Virus record (IMG/VR): IMGVR_UViG_3300024346_000126
Location: 1-46,211 of that record
Source: a virus
Direction: 5' to 3' (one strand)
Length of the DNA: 46,211 nucleotides
Under the pieces are notes generated by a model. The model worked only from the letters and a program-made list of their open reading frames with translations. It did not search any database and had not been told where the DNA came from. The translations under genes were made by a program, and so were the position numbers. Below are positions 14,604 through 23,454 of the stretch, piece after piece (within the stretch, counting starts at the first letter, position 1; each line of letters begins with the position of its first letter).

Positions 14604-16102
14604 ATTCTCACATCTTTAATAATTTCAGTTATTGATTTTTCCTTATAACAATAATCCAACACAAAAATACCTAACTCTCTTGCCGAGTATTGACATAAAT
14701 TCATTGTTTTAGTGAATTTATTATATATCTCCTCTAGCAATTGATAATGCCATTTAATATGAGCAACTTCAATCCAAGTATCCTCATTATCATTATAAGG
14801 TATTAAGACTCTCTCATCTTTTAAATTAAAATCATACATTTCGTTTAATACGACATGATGACCCACACCAATAATAACATAAGAACGCGTTAGTGGAATT
14901 TTAGACGCAGAACCATTTAACTTAAATCGTGTATAGTAAGTCCTAATTGGGAACTGTTTAAACATGTTATCATCCAATGGGACTATTAACCCATCTTCAG
15001 AAAACCTATCTATCATCCACCCGTTAACATAATTTGAGTCACTACTTATCACTTCCCTCACAAAATCTTGTGAGACATCAACAAATTCGTCAGCATCAAC
15101 ACACCACACCCATTCGTTCTCATCATCACATATTTCTCTCTTATATTTATTCTTTAGTTTACATTCCCACTCTGTCGTATATTTCTCATCCCAATGATGT
15201 ACAATCTCAGCGTTTTGTTTAACAAAGTCGTAAATAAAATTATCTTCCATACCGTAAGTATGAAAAATACAATAGAATTTGGTAACCCCTAAGTTTCTAT
15301 AATGAATGAAAAACTGCTTTAACATATTATAATCCTGAAGGGACCAAACAATAAACAATAACTTCATACCTAAAGGCTTGTCGTAGGTAATTATTCCATC
15401 ATAATCCAAAGACAACGCAACATTACATTCTTCTTTATAATCATCAGCACTTCCGTCATCTATTAATCTATTAGTCACTCTATCGTGTATAGTATAGATA
15501 ATATCACTATCCCATTTAAAGTGATTAACGTAACCATTTAAAGGGTGTTTTATTAACTTAACAACTTGTTCTTGTTCTCCAATGACATCGTGATAACCTA
15601 AACCAATAATGACTTCACGAACAGATAGAGGCACTTTAGATATCGCCCCCTCTAATAAACTATATGTAATAAAAGAATAATAGGGAAACGTTATTTCTAT
15701 GTCTTCTTCTATCGTAACCTCTTTAAGTGATGGTTTAGAAACTCTATCAATCAAACTAAACTTTACATAGTTCGCATCACTATCAACCACTTTATTTAAG
15801 TCATTAACACTAATATCTATAAATTCATCACAATCAACAGTAAACGACCATTCTCCATAACTTGAGAATTTTAACCTAGCATCATTTATGTGTTTTACTT
15901 TAATATGTTCATTAAAGACCCCGTCCCATATCTTAACAACCATGGCATTTTCCATCACATAATCTAAAACATCTTTAGTGTGTTCTTCATGCGCATGATA
16001 TATCGCATAAAAATTAGTTACCCCTAAATTTCTGTAATGTTTGAAAAAGTGGTGTAACTTAGGAATACTTTCTTTACTGTAAAAAGTAAAAAATAACTTC
16101 AT
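14600..16102 (-). CDS. Tandem-duplicated glycosyltransferase (two GT92/GT2-like domains)
   Basis: The 500-residue protein is an internal duplication. Each half starts with a strand and a conserved HYRNLGVT segment (22-29 and 268-275). About 65-70 residues later comes an acidic metal-binding motif: FTVDCDEFIDIS (D90, D92, E93) and WCVDADEFVDVS (D336, D338, E339). Both then have an SLIDR/WMIDR element and a V-I-I-G-(L/V)-G-(Y/H)-H motif (164-171 and the matching position of repeat 2). This layout fits the GT92 / glycosyltransferase family 2-like group. Both copies retain their acidic residues, so both may be active. Two catalytic domains could add alternating or successive sugars. No signal peptide is seen, so it should act in the cytoplasm. 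Confidence 0.75.
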   Translation of the reverse strand: MKLFFTFYSKESIPKLHHFFKHYRNLGVTNFYAIYHAHEEHTKDVLDYVMENAMVVKIWDGVFNEHIKVKHINDARLKFSSYGEWSFTVDCDEFIDISVNDLNKVVDSDANYVKFSLIDRVSKPSLKEVTIEEDIEITFPYYSFITYSLLEGAISKVPLSVREVIIGLGYHDVIGEQEQVVKLIKHPLNGYVNHFKWDSDIIYTIHDRVTNRLIDDGSADDYKEECNVALSLDYDGIITYDKPLGMKLLFIVWSLQDYNMLKQFFIHYRNLGVTKFYCIFHTYGMEDNFIYDFVKQNAEIVHHWDEKYTTEWECKLKNKYKREICDDENEWVWCVDADEFVDVSQDFVREVISSDSNYVNGWMIDRFSEDGLIVPLDDNMFKQFPIRTYYTRFKLNGSASKIPLTRSYVIIGVGHHVVLNEMYDFNLKDERVLIPYNDNEDTWIEVAHIKWHYQLLEEIYNKFTKTMNLCQYSARELGIFVLDYCYKEKSITEIIKDVRI

Positions 16103-16104
16103 CG

Positions 16105-17028
16105 TTAGAAATACTTACTTATAATACTTTGTTTATATTCACTGAATAAACTTTCGTAATTTTGTTTTGCGTTTTTTTCATATTCAAATTTACCTCCATT
16201 TACCATTTTTTTAACTATAAAAGGCTCTGGTATATTAAACTTACGACCGTGGTTCTCTAATATTAAAAATTTATTATTATAACATTGTTTAATATCCCAC
16301 CCTGATTTATTAAGAAAACGACAACATTCTTGAATCCAATGGTCATCAATACCATAAACCCCTAATTCTGTCGGTATGGTTACGTAATCGAAAATTGTTG
16401 TAGAAAAAACGTTAAACCATCCACCCCCAATCATAATGTCAGAAGTATATCCAACCTCATTTTTCTGAGTTTGGTGAAACCCATAAACACTCAAAGGGTT
16501 AATCTTAAAAGGAAATGACCTGTCAGTCACATTCTTAAATTTTTTATGTGTGAGACCATCAAAGTGTTCGTTCCACATCTTAGGTAATAAACCAGAGAAT
16601 ATAATAAATTCTCCCATCTCTTTTTCTAATGTTTTATATACATATTGAATCGCCGTTGGGTCAAAAAATATGTCACAATCAATAAAACTAATATAATCAA
16701 ACGTATCTTTGTATTCATTAATCACGTTTCTTCTAGTCGAATTAACTCCCCAATGCCCCGTATCTCTAACATTGTGTATTATATTTAAGTTCTTTCGAGA
16801 ATGTATTATGAAGTTTTGAAATAAATTATAAAAAGTTTCTTTAGTCATTTTAGAATTTGACCAATCATAATAGACATCCGAAAAATTCAAATCAATATAT
16901 AAGGTAACTCCCACATTTGAGTTTTCTTTTGTCGATATTTCAAAGTCTTTTATTATCCTACCAACATCTTGTATTTCTTCTGGCATGACGTGTAAAGCAT
17001 ACATTACAGTATAATCAGGTCTTTTCAT
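16105..17028 (-). CDS. GT-A glycosyltransferase (GT2-like)
   Basis: A 307-residue GT-A-fold enzyme. A donor-binding DxD appears in YISFIDCDIFFDP (D117, D119). The acceptor-side segment is MIGGGWFNVFSTTIFDYV followed by YGIDDHWIQECCRF, where the DDHW acidic pair is a likely catalytic-base region. The RDTGHWGVNSTRRNVINEY segment (88-106) corresponds to the helix region before the DxD in GT2 enzymes. There is no membrane helix. The donor sugar and acceptor cannot be predicted. It follows the 369-residue GT gene with a one-base stop/start overlap. Confidence 0.75.
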   Translation of the reverse strand: MKRPDYTVMYALHVMPEEIQDVGRIIKDFEISTKENSNVGVTLYIDLNFSDVYYDWSNSKMTKETFYNLFQNFIIHSRKNLNIIHNVRDTGHWGVNSTRRNVINEYKDTFDYISFIDCDIFFDPTAIQYVYKTLEKEMGEFIIFSGLLPKMWNEHFDGLTHKKFKNVTDRSFPFKINPLSVYGFHQTQKNEVGYTSDIMIGGGWFNVFSTTIFDYVTIPTELGVYGIDDHWIQECCRFLNKSGWDIKQCYNNKFLILENHGRKFNIPEPFIVKKMVNGGKFEYEKNAKQNYESLFSEYKQSIISKYF

Positions 17029-18137
17029 TATCTACTTAATTTATAATCTTCTACTATTTTATCATATAACTTTATTAGATTCATATTATAACAATGGTCT
17101 CCCTGTACAGGATGAATATAAGACAAAACATCTTCACTATTTTTCTCATTGCTCCAATACCTATCAAAATCATTCGCACCAACCCATCGTAAAAACCCTG
17201 TATTATTCATGTTCTCGATTTCATAATCGTGACCGAGACCCCACATCATCCAAACTGTTTCATCACAAAGTAATTCATCATATAAACAGGTCAATGCGTA
17301 TTTACCATAACCTGGTTCTCTAAATTGGTTTTTACCGTACACAAATAGACATGATAGGAACCAATTCTTATCATGGTCTACAAAATCAGTAAGTCTTTTT
17401 TCATCCGTATTCGCATTTCTGTAGAAATAGTTTTTATAATGTTCAGCCGGTATATTGGTGTTTAACGTATCTCTTCTTTGCCAAAACACTGAACTTGCCC
17501 AGTCAGGGTCTGGAGCCATAATAAGTCCGTCAAAACCTGAGTCATACAAATCTAACATTTGTTGATACACATTAGTTTTCTCACCTTTAGGGTGAAACCA
17601 AAATGCGTCTGTATCAACAACAGAAACCACATCATAGTTCTGTAAATGCGGATGGGAAGTTAAACCATATTTTAAAGACAACCCGTCATTAACAGGTATA
17701 ATAGAACCTTCAGGTAATAATCTGTCGATTAACGATGCTCCCACATCATTAACAAATCCTTTACCTAAAAATATTTTAACATCAAAATCTAAAATATCCG
17801 TATACACCAATTGCGATAAAATTGATAGATATAAAAACTTTAAATAGTTATGATTACCCCATACTTGATATACGACACATAATCTAGCGTTTTTTGCTCT
17901 TTTTGGTATATTACTATCATTCTCAAAAAACGGTAAATTATACCCATTCATTGTATGGAATTTCATATTATCACTAACACTCGAGTTTAGTAAATTAATT
18001 GCCCATTTTTCATTTGGTGATAGCGCAGTTCTTAGACATTCTTTCGCCTTTTCAATATCGTCAAAAGCTTCAATGTGTCTTAAAGCCTCAATAATACCTT
18101 CTTCTAATATTTCTTTATTGTATAACGGTTCCAACAT
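17028..18137 (-). CDS. Putative GT-A glycosyltransferase (369 aa)
   Basis: A 369-residue protein with a helical N-terminal region (1-60), then a Rossmann-like part: ARLCVVYQVWGNHNYLKFLY (84-103), FDVKIFLGKG, and VVSVVDTDAFW with a DxD motif (D175, D177). Downstream IMAPDPDWASSVFWQRRD and CDETVWMMWGLGHDYE (the C-terminal acidic region) fit a GT-A acceptor domain. No closer family is recognised. Position in an uninterrupted GT operon supports the call. The stop overlaps the next start by one base, so expression is likely coupled. Confidence 0.6.
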   Translation of the reverse strand: MLEPLYNKEILEEGIIEALRHIEAFDDIEKAKECLRTALSPNEKWAINLLNSSVSDNMKFHTMNGYNLPFFENDSNIPKRAKNARLCVVYQVWGNHNYLKFLYLSILSQLVYTDILDFDVKIFLGKGFVNDVGASLIDRLLPEGSIIPVNDGLSLKYGLTSHPHLQNYDVVSVVDTDAFWFHPKGEKTNVYQQMLDLYDSGFDGLIMAPDPDWASSVFWQRRDTLNTNIPAEHYKNYFYRNANTDEKRLTDFVDHDKNWFLSCLFVYGKNQFREPGYGKYALTCLYDELLCDETVWMMWGLGHDYEIENMNNTGFLRWVGANDFDRYWSNEKNSEDVLSYIHPVQGDHCYNMNLIKLYDKIVEDYKLSR

Positions 18138-18143
18138 AATTAT

Positions 18144-19097
18144 TTAATAATAAAACCAATCTGGTGTGATATTGTTATGACCGTGTTTCTTTAGAAAATC
18201 TATAATAATCTTTGGGAATTGTGGGTCGTATTTTCTGTCTCCTGTAAAATGTATTAACTTAGACTTGTTTACCGCCTCTTGTATTGGAGTGTCAAAGAAA
18301 TACCCTAACGCTCCACCTAACCTAAATAAATCTTTTGTCGCAAAACAGTGTAACATAATACTCATAAAACTTTGTTCTTGAGTATCGAATAAAACCTTAT
18401 CAGTATAATGGTAAGGTTCATCAATAGATTTTAAGTTTGGCGATTTGAAATCAAACAAAGATAATAACCCCATAAAATTATCTTTAAAAGAACTAAATAT
18501 CGATGAGGTTTCTATACCCATAAAACCAGCATTAGCACCAACACCCCTTACATTATTTCTATAATAATCAGGTGTTAAATCACGGTTAAAATAATTAGAT
18601 AACCCAACAAACATACTTTTGTCAGACATAGGGAAGTACTCTTCGTCAATAACAAATGGTGTCTTATTAGCTATTAAACCATCGATTTCATTTAACTCAG
18701 GACTAACCTTTTTATTAAACACGATATCATCATCATAAGACACTAAGTAATCGATACCTTTTTCAACATATAAATAAAAATACAACAGAAGATGATAAAT
18801 ATGTAAAAATCCTTTCATGTTATCAAAGACACTCTTATCTATAATATTATTACTATGGTACCATTGTTTTAATTCTTCTTTGGTATAAAACTCCACACTC
18901 ATCGGAAACCCTTCTCTATGTGGGTTATTAAGTTTTTCTATCTCCTTAGTCCAATCATCATCGTGTGTCCAATCGTCAATTAGAATATGTGCTTCTATTT
19001 CAAAGTCCCAAAATTCTTTAGATATTTGGAGTAATGAGAAGTACTGTTGTATGCCTCGTTTTGTCCACATTCGTGAAACTATTAATTTTCTATTCAT
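18144..19097 (-). CDS. Putative GT-A glycosyltransferase (317 aa)
   Basis: The 317-residue protein begins KLIVSRMWTKRGIQQYFSL and shows a GT-A donor site in YLVSYDDDIVFNKK (D122-D124). Downstream GANAGFMGIETSS (residues about 176-188) looks like the acceptor-binding loop, and the HFTGDRKYDPQFPK segment near the C-terminus is also typical of such enzymes (a conserved 'HF.G..KpW' in GT8-like families). This makes a GT8/GT-A assignment reasonable. The gene overlaps the GT-B gene upstream by eight bases. Confidence 0.65.
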   Translation of the reverse strand: MNRKLIVSRMWTKRGIQQYFSLLQISKEFWDFEIEAHILIDDWTHDDDWTKEIEKLNNPHREGFPMSVEFYTKEELKQWYHSNNIIDKSVFDNMKGFLHIYHLLLYFYLYVEKGIDYLVSYDDDIVFNKKVSPELNEIDGLIANKTPFVIDEEYFPMSDKSMFVGLSNYFNRDLTPDYYRNNVRGVGANAGFMGIETSSIFSSFKDNFMGLLSLFDFKSPNLKSIDEPYHYTDKVLFDTQEQSFMSIMLHCFATKDLFRLGGALGYFFDTPIQEAVNKSKLIHFTGDRKYDPQFPKIIIDFLKKHGHNNITPDWFYY

Positions 19098-20121
19098 TAT
19101 ATATTGTTTTCATTCTTTCAACCCAATGGTCTTTATTATCAAATTTCTTTAAAAATTCTTTTGCCGAATTAAAGATATTTTTTCTTGTTTCTTTGTTTGT
19201 CTTTTGTATTAACTTAACCATATTTTCAAACTCTTCCTTACTCGACGCTCGATACGGATAGTTAAACTCAGGACACCACCCTTTAGATATTATAGGTAAT
19301 TTACCAGCATCAACGGCTTGGAGAATTGAATACCCAAATGGTTCTTTAACATAAGCACCATGGAATATACCGAACAGACTACTATTGTAATATTCATCTG
19401 TTAAGTTTGGATTATACTCAATGATTTTAGTATTGTTGAACTTCATTTTAGTGTTTTTCTCCCATATCTTAACACCATTACTTGATGTAAAAGCATTGGA
19501 CCTAACATTCTCCAAAAAATGAATCGCTTTTCTTGTTTCTGCCCTTGCAGCAAACCCAACCACATTACTATGAAAATATTCCTTATTCCATATAAACTCA
19601 TAATAATTTGGTATTGTTATACAGTCGTTAAAAATATCATTAACTAAACCCTTTTGTGAACCGACCCAATATTTAGTTTCACACTCACGGATTAATTCGT
19701 CTTGCCATTCAACATTCCATAAAAAAGGGACTGAATCTCTTGAGAACCCTAACTCCTTATAAGAATTAACTATCTCTCTGGCGTATGCGTGAACCGCAAT
19801 ACTCTTAAACTTAAACCTATACTTCCATAAGTGAGGTCTTTTAGTGTAATGATTATGTAAGAAGTGAATGTGTCGACATTCCTGTAATAATCTTTTAGTT
19901 TCATCAGGTCTTTCGTTATAGAAAATATGTTCTATTGGTATTGAGTCCTCTTCAAACCCTTGGAATCTATAATTATCAATAAGTAGAATTGGTTTAATAT
20001 CCAAATGTTTAGGTATTAACTTTAACCAATTATTAACCCATACGTCTGAACCACCACCGACTGTGTTACCAGCACCTGTGGTTATATATATGTCAAATAT
20101 TTTACTTTTACGTCTTCGCAT
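19090..20121 (-). CDS. GT-B glycosyltransferase (GT4-like)
   Basis: The only GT-B-fold member of the cluster, 343 residues. The N-terminal lobe has the glycine-rich loop TTGAGNTVGGGSDVWVNNWL (14-33). The C-terminal lobe begins VVGFAARAETRKAIHFLE (187-204), with a basic residue pair for donor phosphate binding, and contains VKEPFGYSILQAVDAGKLPI (258-277). This is the GT4 donor-ribose site, where E260 is retained but the second glutamate of E-x7-E is a glutamine (Q268). That substitution occurs in some active GT4 enzymes. It would be a retaining enzyme using a nucleotide sugar. It is the second gene of the GT operon. Confidence 0.8.
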   Translation of the reverse strand: MRRRKSKIFDIYITTGAGNTVGGGSDVWVNNWLKLIPKHLDIKPILLIDNYRFQGFEEDSIPIEHIFYNERPDETKRLLQECRHIHFLHNHYTKRPHLWKYRFKFKSIAVHAYAREIVNSYKELGFSRDSVPFLWNVEWQDELIRECETKYWVGSQKGLVNDIFNDCITIPNYYEFIWNKEYFHSNVVGFAARAETRKAIHFLENVRSNAFTSSNGVKIWEKNTKMKFNNTKIIEYNPNLTDEYYNSSLFGIFHGAYVKEPFGYSILQAVDAGKLPIISKGWCPEFNYPYRASSKEEFENMVKLIQKTNKETRKNIFNSAKEFLKKFDNKDHWVERMKTIYNE

Positions 20122-20173
20122 AGCTCTATTGTATACGTAAAAGTATTAAATTAAAAAATAAAGTGAATGAAAA

Positions 20174-21106
20174 TTAAAGGAGTTCTATTAAGTTTTTGAA
20201 AGATTGGTCTTTCTTTAATTCTTCCATTTCTTCTATATAGATATTAGTGATAGAATTCTCTCTAATATAATCAAAATTAGTATTAAATGGTGCCTTTGTG
20301 ATAAAACCACCCTTAAAGAAAACGTCTTTCATACCTGCGGTTACACCAGCCATATGTAGTATCTTATTTGTTTTCCATAAAGAAATATCATCAGTAGCCC
20401 ATCTGAAATCTAATTCAGAATGTATTTCAGTCTTAACGTCTCGTTTCCATAGTAACCATAACACTGCCCACATCTCTGATGTCCATGCTTGTATTGTTGG
20501 TTTATAATCATTATACGTTGGGTGTTTAACCATCAAATCATATAATTTAGGGGCTTTGTCCTCAACCTCTTTAAAATACTCTAATAACCCATCAACACCT
20601 TTATAATATAATTGAGCACCACCTGAGTTATCATTTTGGTCTTTTACATCATCTAAAGTAATCCCCATAAAGTGACACATGTCTGTAACAATTTCATCCC
20701 CCTTAGTCTTTAGATATTGATAACCTAAATACCCTTTTGTGTTACTACAATATACCGTATTATTTTCAGTGAATTTACTGTAATCGATTTTTTCGTTAAG
20801 AATAATGTCCGAATCTATCAACATTAAATCTTGTTGTTTTCTGTCAGTCGTTAAGTACTTAACAACCCCGTGTATTTTAATTGTTGGGATGTAGTGTTTT
20901 TGTACCCTATCGTCCATATATATGAAAACGTTTTTAGGATATTGTTTTTTAAATTCTAAAACAAACTTAGAAGGAGATTTTCCTTGACTAACTAGAAAAA
21001 CAGCCCTATGGTCTTTTAAAATTCCTAACTTTTTAAAGTTATAGAATTGTATTAGGTTTTGCCAATGAAAATATATATTATCGGGTTGTGAACATATGGT
21101 CACCAT
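20174..21106 (-). CDS. Putative GT-A glycosyltransferase (310 aa), first of the GT cluster
   Basis: The 310-residue protein has a GT-A layout: VTICSQPDNIYFHWQNLIQF at the N-terminus, a donor-site DxD in LMLIDSDIILN (D98, D100), the loop DNSGGAQLYYKG (156-167), and a C-terminal AWTSEMWAVLWLLWKRDVKT (residues 211-230) with an acidic-aromatic acceptor region. LILHMAG-like KILHMAGVTAG near residue 260 parallels the nucleotide-binding histidine loop of GT8-type enzymes. It lies 28 bases after the threonine-rich 446-residue tail protein gene, placing the GT cluster immediately downstream of its likely protein substrates. Confidence 0.65.
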   Translation of the reverse strand: MVTICSQPDNIYFHWQNLIQFYNFKKLGILKDHRAVFLVSQGKSPSKFVLEFKKQYPKNVFIYMDDRVQKHYIPTIKIHGVVKYLTTDRKQQDLMLIDSDIILNEKIDYSKFTENNTVYCSNTKGYLGYQYLKTKGDEIVTDMCHFMGITLDDVKDQNDNSGGAQLYYKGVDGLLEYFKEVEDKAPKLYDLMVKHPTYNDYKPTIQAWTSEMWAVLWLLWKRDVKTEIHSELDFRWATDDISLWKTNKILHMAGVTAGMKDVFFKGGFITKAPFNTNFDYIRENSITNIYIEEMEELKKDQSFKNLIELL

Positions 21107-21134
21107 ATATTATTTTTTAATTATATTTTAATTA

Positions 21135-22475
21135 TTATTTAGTACAGTCTTGCTCACCAACACACCTATCATCAGTGTTATACGTAATATCAATATCATC
21201 AATCTGCGATATATATCTTGGACTATTCCCTTCTACCACGAAGAACGTCCCCGTGTCAGTACATTTGTTAAAGAATCCACCACCGTCTTCATTTTCATAT
21301 GTAAGCTGCTGCGAGATTAGAAATTCATGTATCTCACCACCAAGTGACGTTTGTAGTTTATCGGGACTGTTAGGTCCATATGTTATCTTAGCACAAAACG
21401 CTTCGCTTGAACCCCTTGTCGATGTTGTCGTGGTATCACCACCGCCTTGAGATACAATAACCTCATCACTCACACATTCTAAAGTTTCACCTGCGTTACT
21501 ATATCCATTTGGTACTGTAACACTAACAGTATAGGTACTCTGACCTAAAACATATTGACTAGGTGTTACCTGAGCAGGTATAAATAATCCGCTTCCACGA
21601 TTATAAGTAACTAGTCCTCCATTCTCCCCATTATTAACTGTGTATGATAATAAATCACAGGTTAATACCGGTAATCCTGTTGCACATTCTTCGATAAATT
21701 CAACAGTATAATCATCACTACTTGGTATACTTCCTGTACATACACATAAATCAACCACACTACCCTTAGTTGTGAAGGTATAAGTCTGACTATCATTATC
21801 ACAATCTATATAATCAAAACTAACACTATTCAATAAATTAATTCTACGAACCCTAACCGTAATACAGTTATCACACACATCTTCAGTTGTTGTCGTTGTT
21901 GTAACATCTTCAGTAGTAGTTGTAGTTGTTACATCTTTTGTAGTAGTAGTTGTAGTTGTTACATCTTTTGTAGTGGTAGTTGTAGTCGTTACAGAATTAT
22001 CTTCACCATCGATAACGAACACATAAGGACATCCACAACAATCAAACGTATATGTCCCATTTACACTATTAAACCCATGGTCTAAAGGGTCAAACTCGTA
22101 AGGAAAAGACACGTTGGGGATACTAACACTGTTAGGTTGTGTAGTTGTCGTATCAGTCGTATCCGTAGCGGCCTTAGACGTATTATTAGTCGTAGATGTT
22201 GTAGACGTTGTAGTCGTTGGGGTAAATGTTAAATCACATTTACCATTACTCATTCGTTCAAACCTAACCGTTTGAGTTGAAGGTCGTACTGTAGTAGTAT
22301 CAGTAACATCTAAACTACCATTCCCATTAACTGTTGTAGTATCAGTAGCGTCTAAACTACCATTCCCATTAACTGTTGTAGTATCAGTAGCAGCTAAATC
22401 ACCATTCCCATTACTATCAATAGACGTATTATTGATACTAACGTTATTGTTTTCTTTTTCGTTTATATTAGACAT
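21135..22475 (-). CDS. Threonine-stalk tail protein with N-terminal TDTTT repeats (446 aa)
   Basis: A 446-residue modular protein. Residues about 25-66 hold three copies of ATDTTTVNGNGSLD. A short PF-Y/E-F-type module with TYTFDCCGC (about 142-150) is shared with the neighbouring 297-residue protein. A stalk of VTTTTTT units follows (about 165-195). Then comes a cysteine module containing YIDCDN and ending in EECATG, like modules in the 2114- and 1458-residue proteins. Finally, after TTTTSTRGSSE, there is a C-terminal tip domain. DTT within the repeats matches the Bacteroidota O-glycosylation sequon D-(S/T)-(A/I/L/M/T/V). It is probably a fibre or decoration protein. The seven GT genes follow directly. 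Confidence 0.7.
   Translation of the reverse strand: MSNINEKENNNVSINNTSIDSNGNGDLAATDTTTVNGNGSLDATDTTTVNGNGSLDVTDTTTVRPSTQTVRFERMSNGKCDLTFTPTTTTSTTSTTNNTSKAATDTTDTTTTQPNSVSIPNVSFPYEFDPLDHGFNSVNGTYTFDCCGCPYVFVIDGEDNSVTTTTTTTKDVTTTTTTTKDVTTTTTTEDVTTTTTTEDVCDNCITVRVRRINLLNSVSFDYIDCDNDSQTYTFTTKGSVVDLCVCTGSIPSSDDYTVEFIEECATGLPVLTCDLLSYTVNNGENGGLVTYNRGSGLFIPAQVTPSQYVLGQSTYTVSVTVPNGYSNAGETLECVSDEVIVSQGGGDTTTTSTRGSSEAFCAKITYGPNSPDKLQTSLGGEIHEFLISQQLTYENEDGGGFFNKCTDTGTFFVVEGNSPRYISQIDDIDITYNTDDRCVGEQDCTK
21890..21990. repeat. VTTTTTT stalk repeats in the 446-residue protein
   Basis: About three near-identical 30-base units encoding (K/E)DVTTTTTT. In-frame and coding, so length change by slippage or recombination would alter stalk length without a frameshift. 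Confidence 0.75.
22288..22413. repeat. 42-bp tandem repeat encoding ATDTTTVNGNGSLD
   Basis: Three tandem copies, nearly identical in DNA, near the N-terminus of the 446-residue protein. Each encodes a DTT triplet and an NGNG turn. Confidence 0.8.
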
Positions 22476-22495
22476 GTCTTGTATTTTTTATATTT

Positions 22496-23389
22496 TTAAA
22501 GTTCCTGTCCACCACCTTGGTCTCCACAATTATGACTAACAACAGTACCAACACTACCATTTTCATCTACCCTTATTGCTAAGTGTTGCTGACCTGGTAC
22601 CGCACCTACATATGTACCATTAGGGTAACCCGGACTTCCGTGTACGTAATAATGTCCGACAGGTATGAAAGTATCCATATCACTATTGGTATATACTGTT
22701 TTATTAAGTAAAGATGATGTTATTGTTAAATTACCTTCCACCCAAAGAGCACCTGTTAAAAAGTATGTGTTGTCACAGAATCCAGTACCTTCGTTCGTTT
22801 CTTCATCATATACCCCAAGTATTGGTTTTCCTGCTGAAATATAAAAACGAGTAGTCGGTATTTCACTTGTCGTTGTAGTTGTTACATCCTCTGTGGTTGT
22901 TGTTGTCACATCTTCTGTCGTACTAGTTGTTGTTACATCTTCAGTTGTACTAGTCGTTGTTACATCTTCAGTTGTACTAGTTGTTGTTGTCGGCACTTCA
23001 GTAGTTGTTGTGGTAACAGAAGAACCTAATACTGTATATGATATATCATTATCATTACACACTCTCTCTATGTTTCTTATATATTCACAACCACCACAAT
23101 TAAATGTATATGTACCAAAAATATCATCAACTCCATGTTCTGAAGGATAAAAAGTGTAAGGGAAATTAATACCCGGTATTGTCACGGTAGGCGTATCAGG
23201 CGTGTCAGTAGCAGCCATAGACATATTATTATTAGTCGTTACCCCACCACAATCAGGGGTAAATGTTAAATTACACGGTCCATTACTAGGACTACTAAAC
23301 GTAACCGAAACTCCACCTGTGGTAGTAGTTGTAGTAGTATCTGGAGTGTCTGTGGCTAACCTGTTATTAGTATCGTTAATATTTCCCAT
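22496..23389 (-). CDS. Threonine-stalk tail protein, paralogue of the 446-residue protein (297 aa)
   Basis: The 297-residue protein shares its architecture with the downstream gene. There is an N-terminal TDTPDTTTTTTT run, a PCNLTFTPDCGG segment (compare KCDLTFTP in the paralogue), a module INFPYTFYPSEHGVDD followed by TYTFNCGGCEY (compare FPYEFDPLDHG and TYTFDCCGC), then a stalk of EDVTTTSTT units (about residues 133-180), and a different C-terminal tip of about 115 residues (YISAGKPILGVYDEE onwards). This same-stalk, different-tip pattern suggests receptor-binding or decoration proteins that diversify at the tip. A candidate late promoter box lies 12 bases before the ATG. Confidence 0.7.
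   Translation of the reverse strand: MGNINDTNNRLATDTPDTTTTTTTGGVSVTFSSPSNGPCNLTFTPDCGGVTTNNNMSMAATDTPDTPTVTIPGINFPYTFYPSEHGVDDIFGTYTFNCGGCEYIRNIERVCNDNDISYTVLGSSVTTTTTEVPTTTTSTTEDVTTTSTTEDVTTTSTTEDVTTTTTEDVTTTTTSEIPTTRFYISAGKPILGVYDEETNEGTGFCDNTYFLTGALWVEGNLTITSSLLNKTVYTNSDMDTFIPVGHYYVHGSPGYPNGTYVGAVPGQQHLAIRVDENGSVGTVVSHNCGDQGGGQEL
22870..23015. repeat. EDVTTTSTT stalk repeats in the 297-residue protein
   Basis: About five 27-30-base units encoding (E)(D/V)(V/P)TTT(S/T)TT. Several adjacent units are identical in DNA. Confidence 0.75.
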
Positions 23390-23401
23390 TTTCTTTTATT
23401 A

Positions 23402-23411
23402 TATAAATATA
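23402..23411 (-). promoter_or_regulatory. Candidate late promoter box ATATTTATA (unit 23389-)
   Basis: The minus strand contains ATATATTTATA ending 12 bases before the ATG of the 297-residue stalk protein. It matches the AATATTTATA box before four other structural genes. It lies in the 65-base gap after the 2114-residue gene, which holds no clear terminator. Confidence 0.5.
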
Positions 23412-23454
23412 TTTATTCTATTAAATCTTTTACTTATTGTCTTTATATTTTTAT

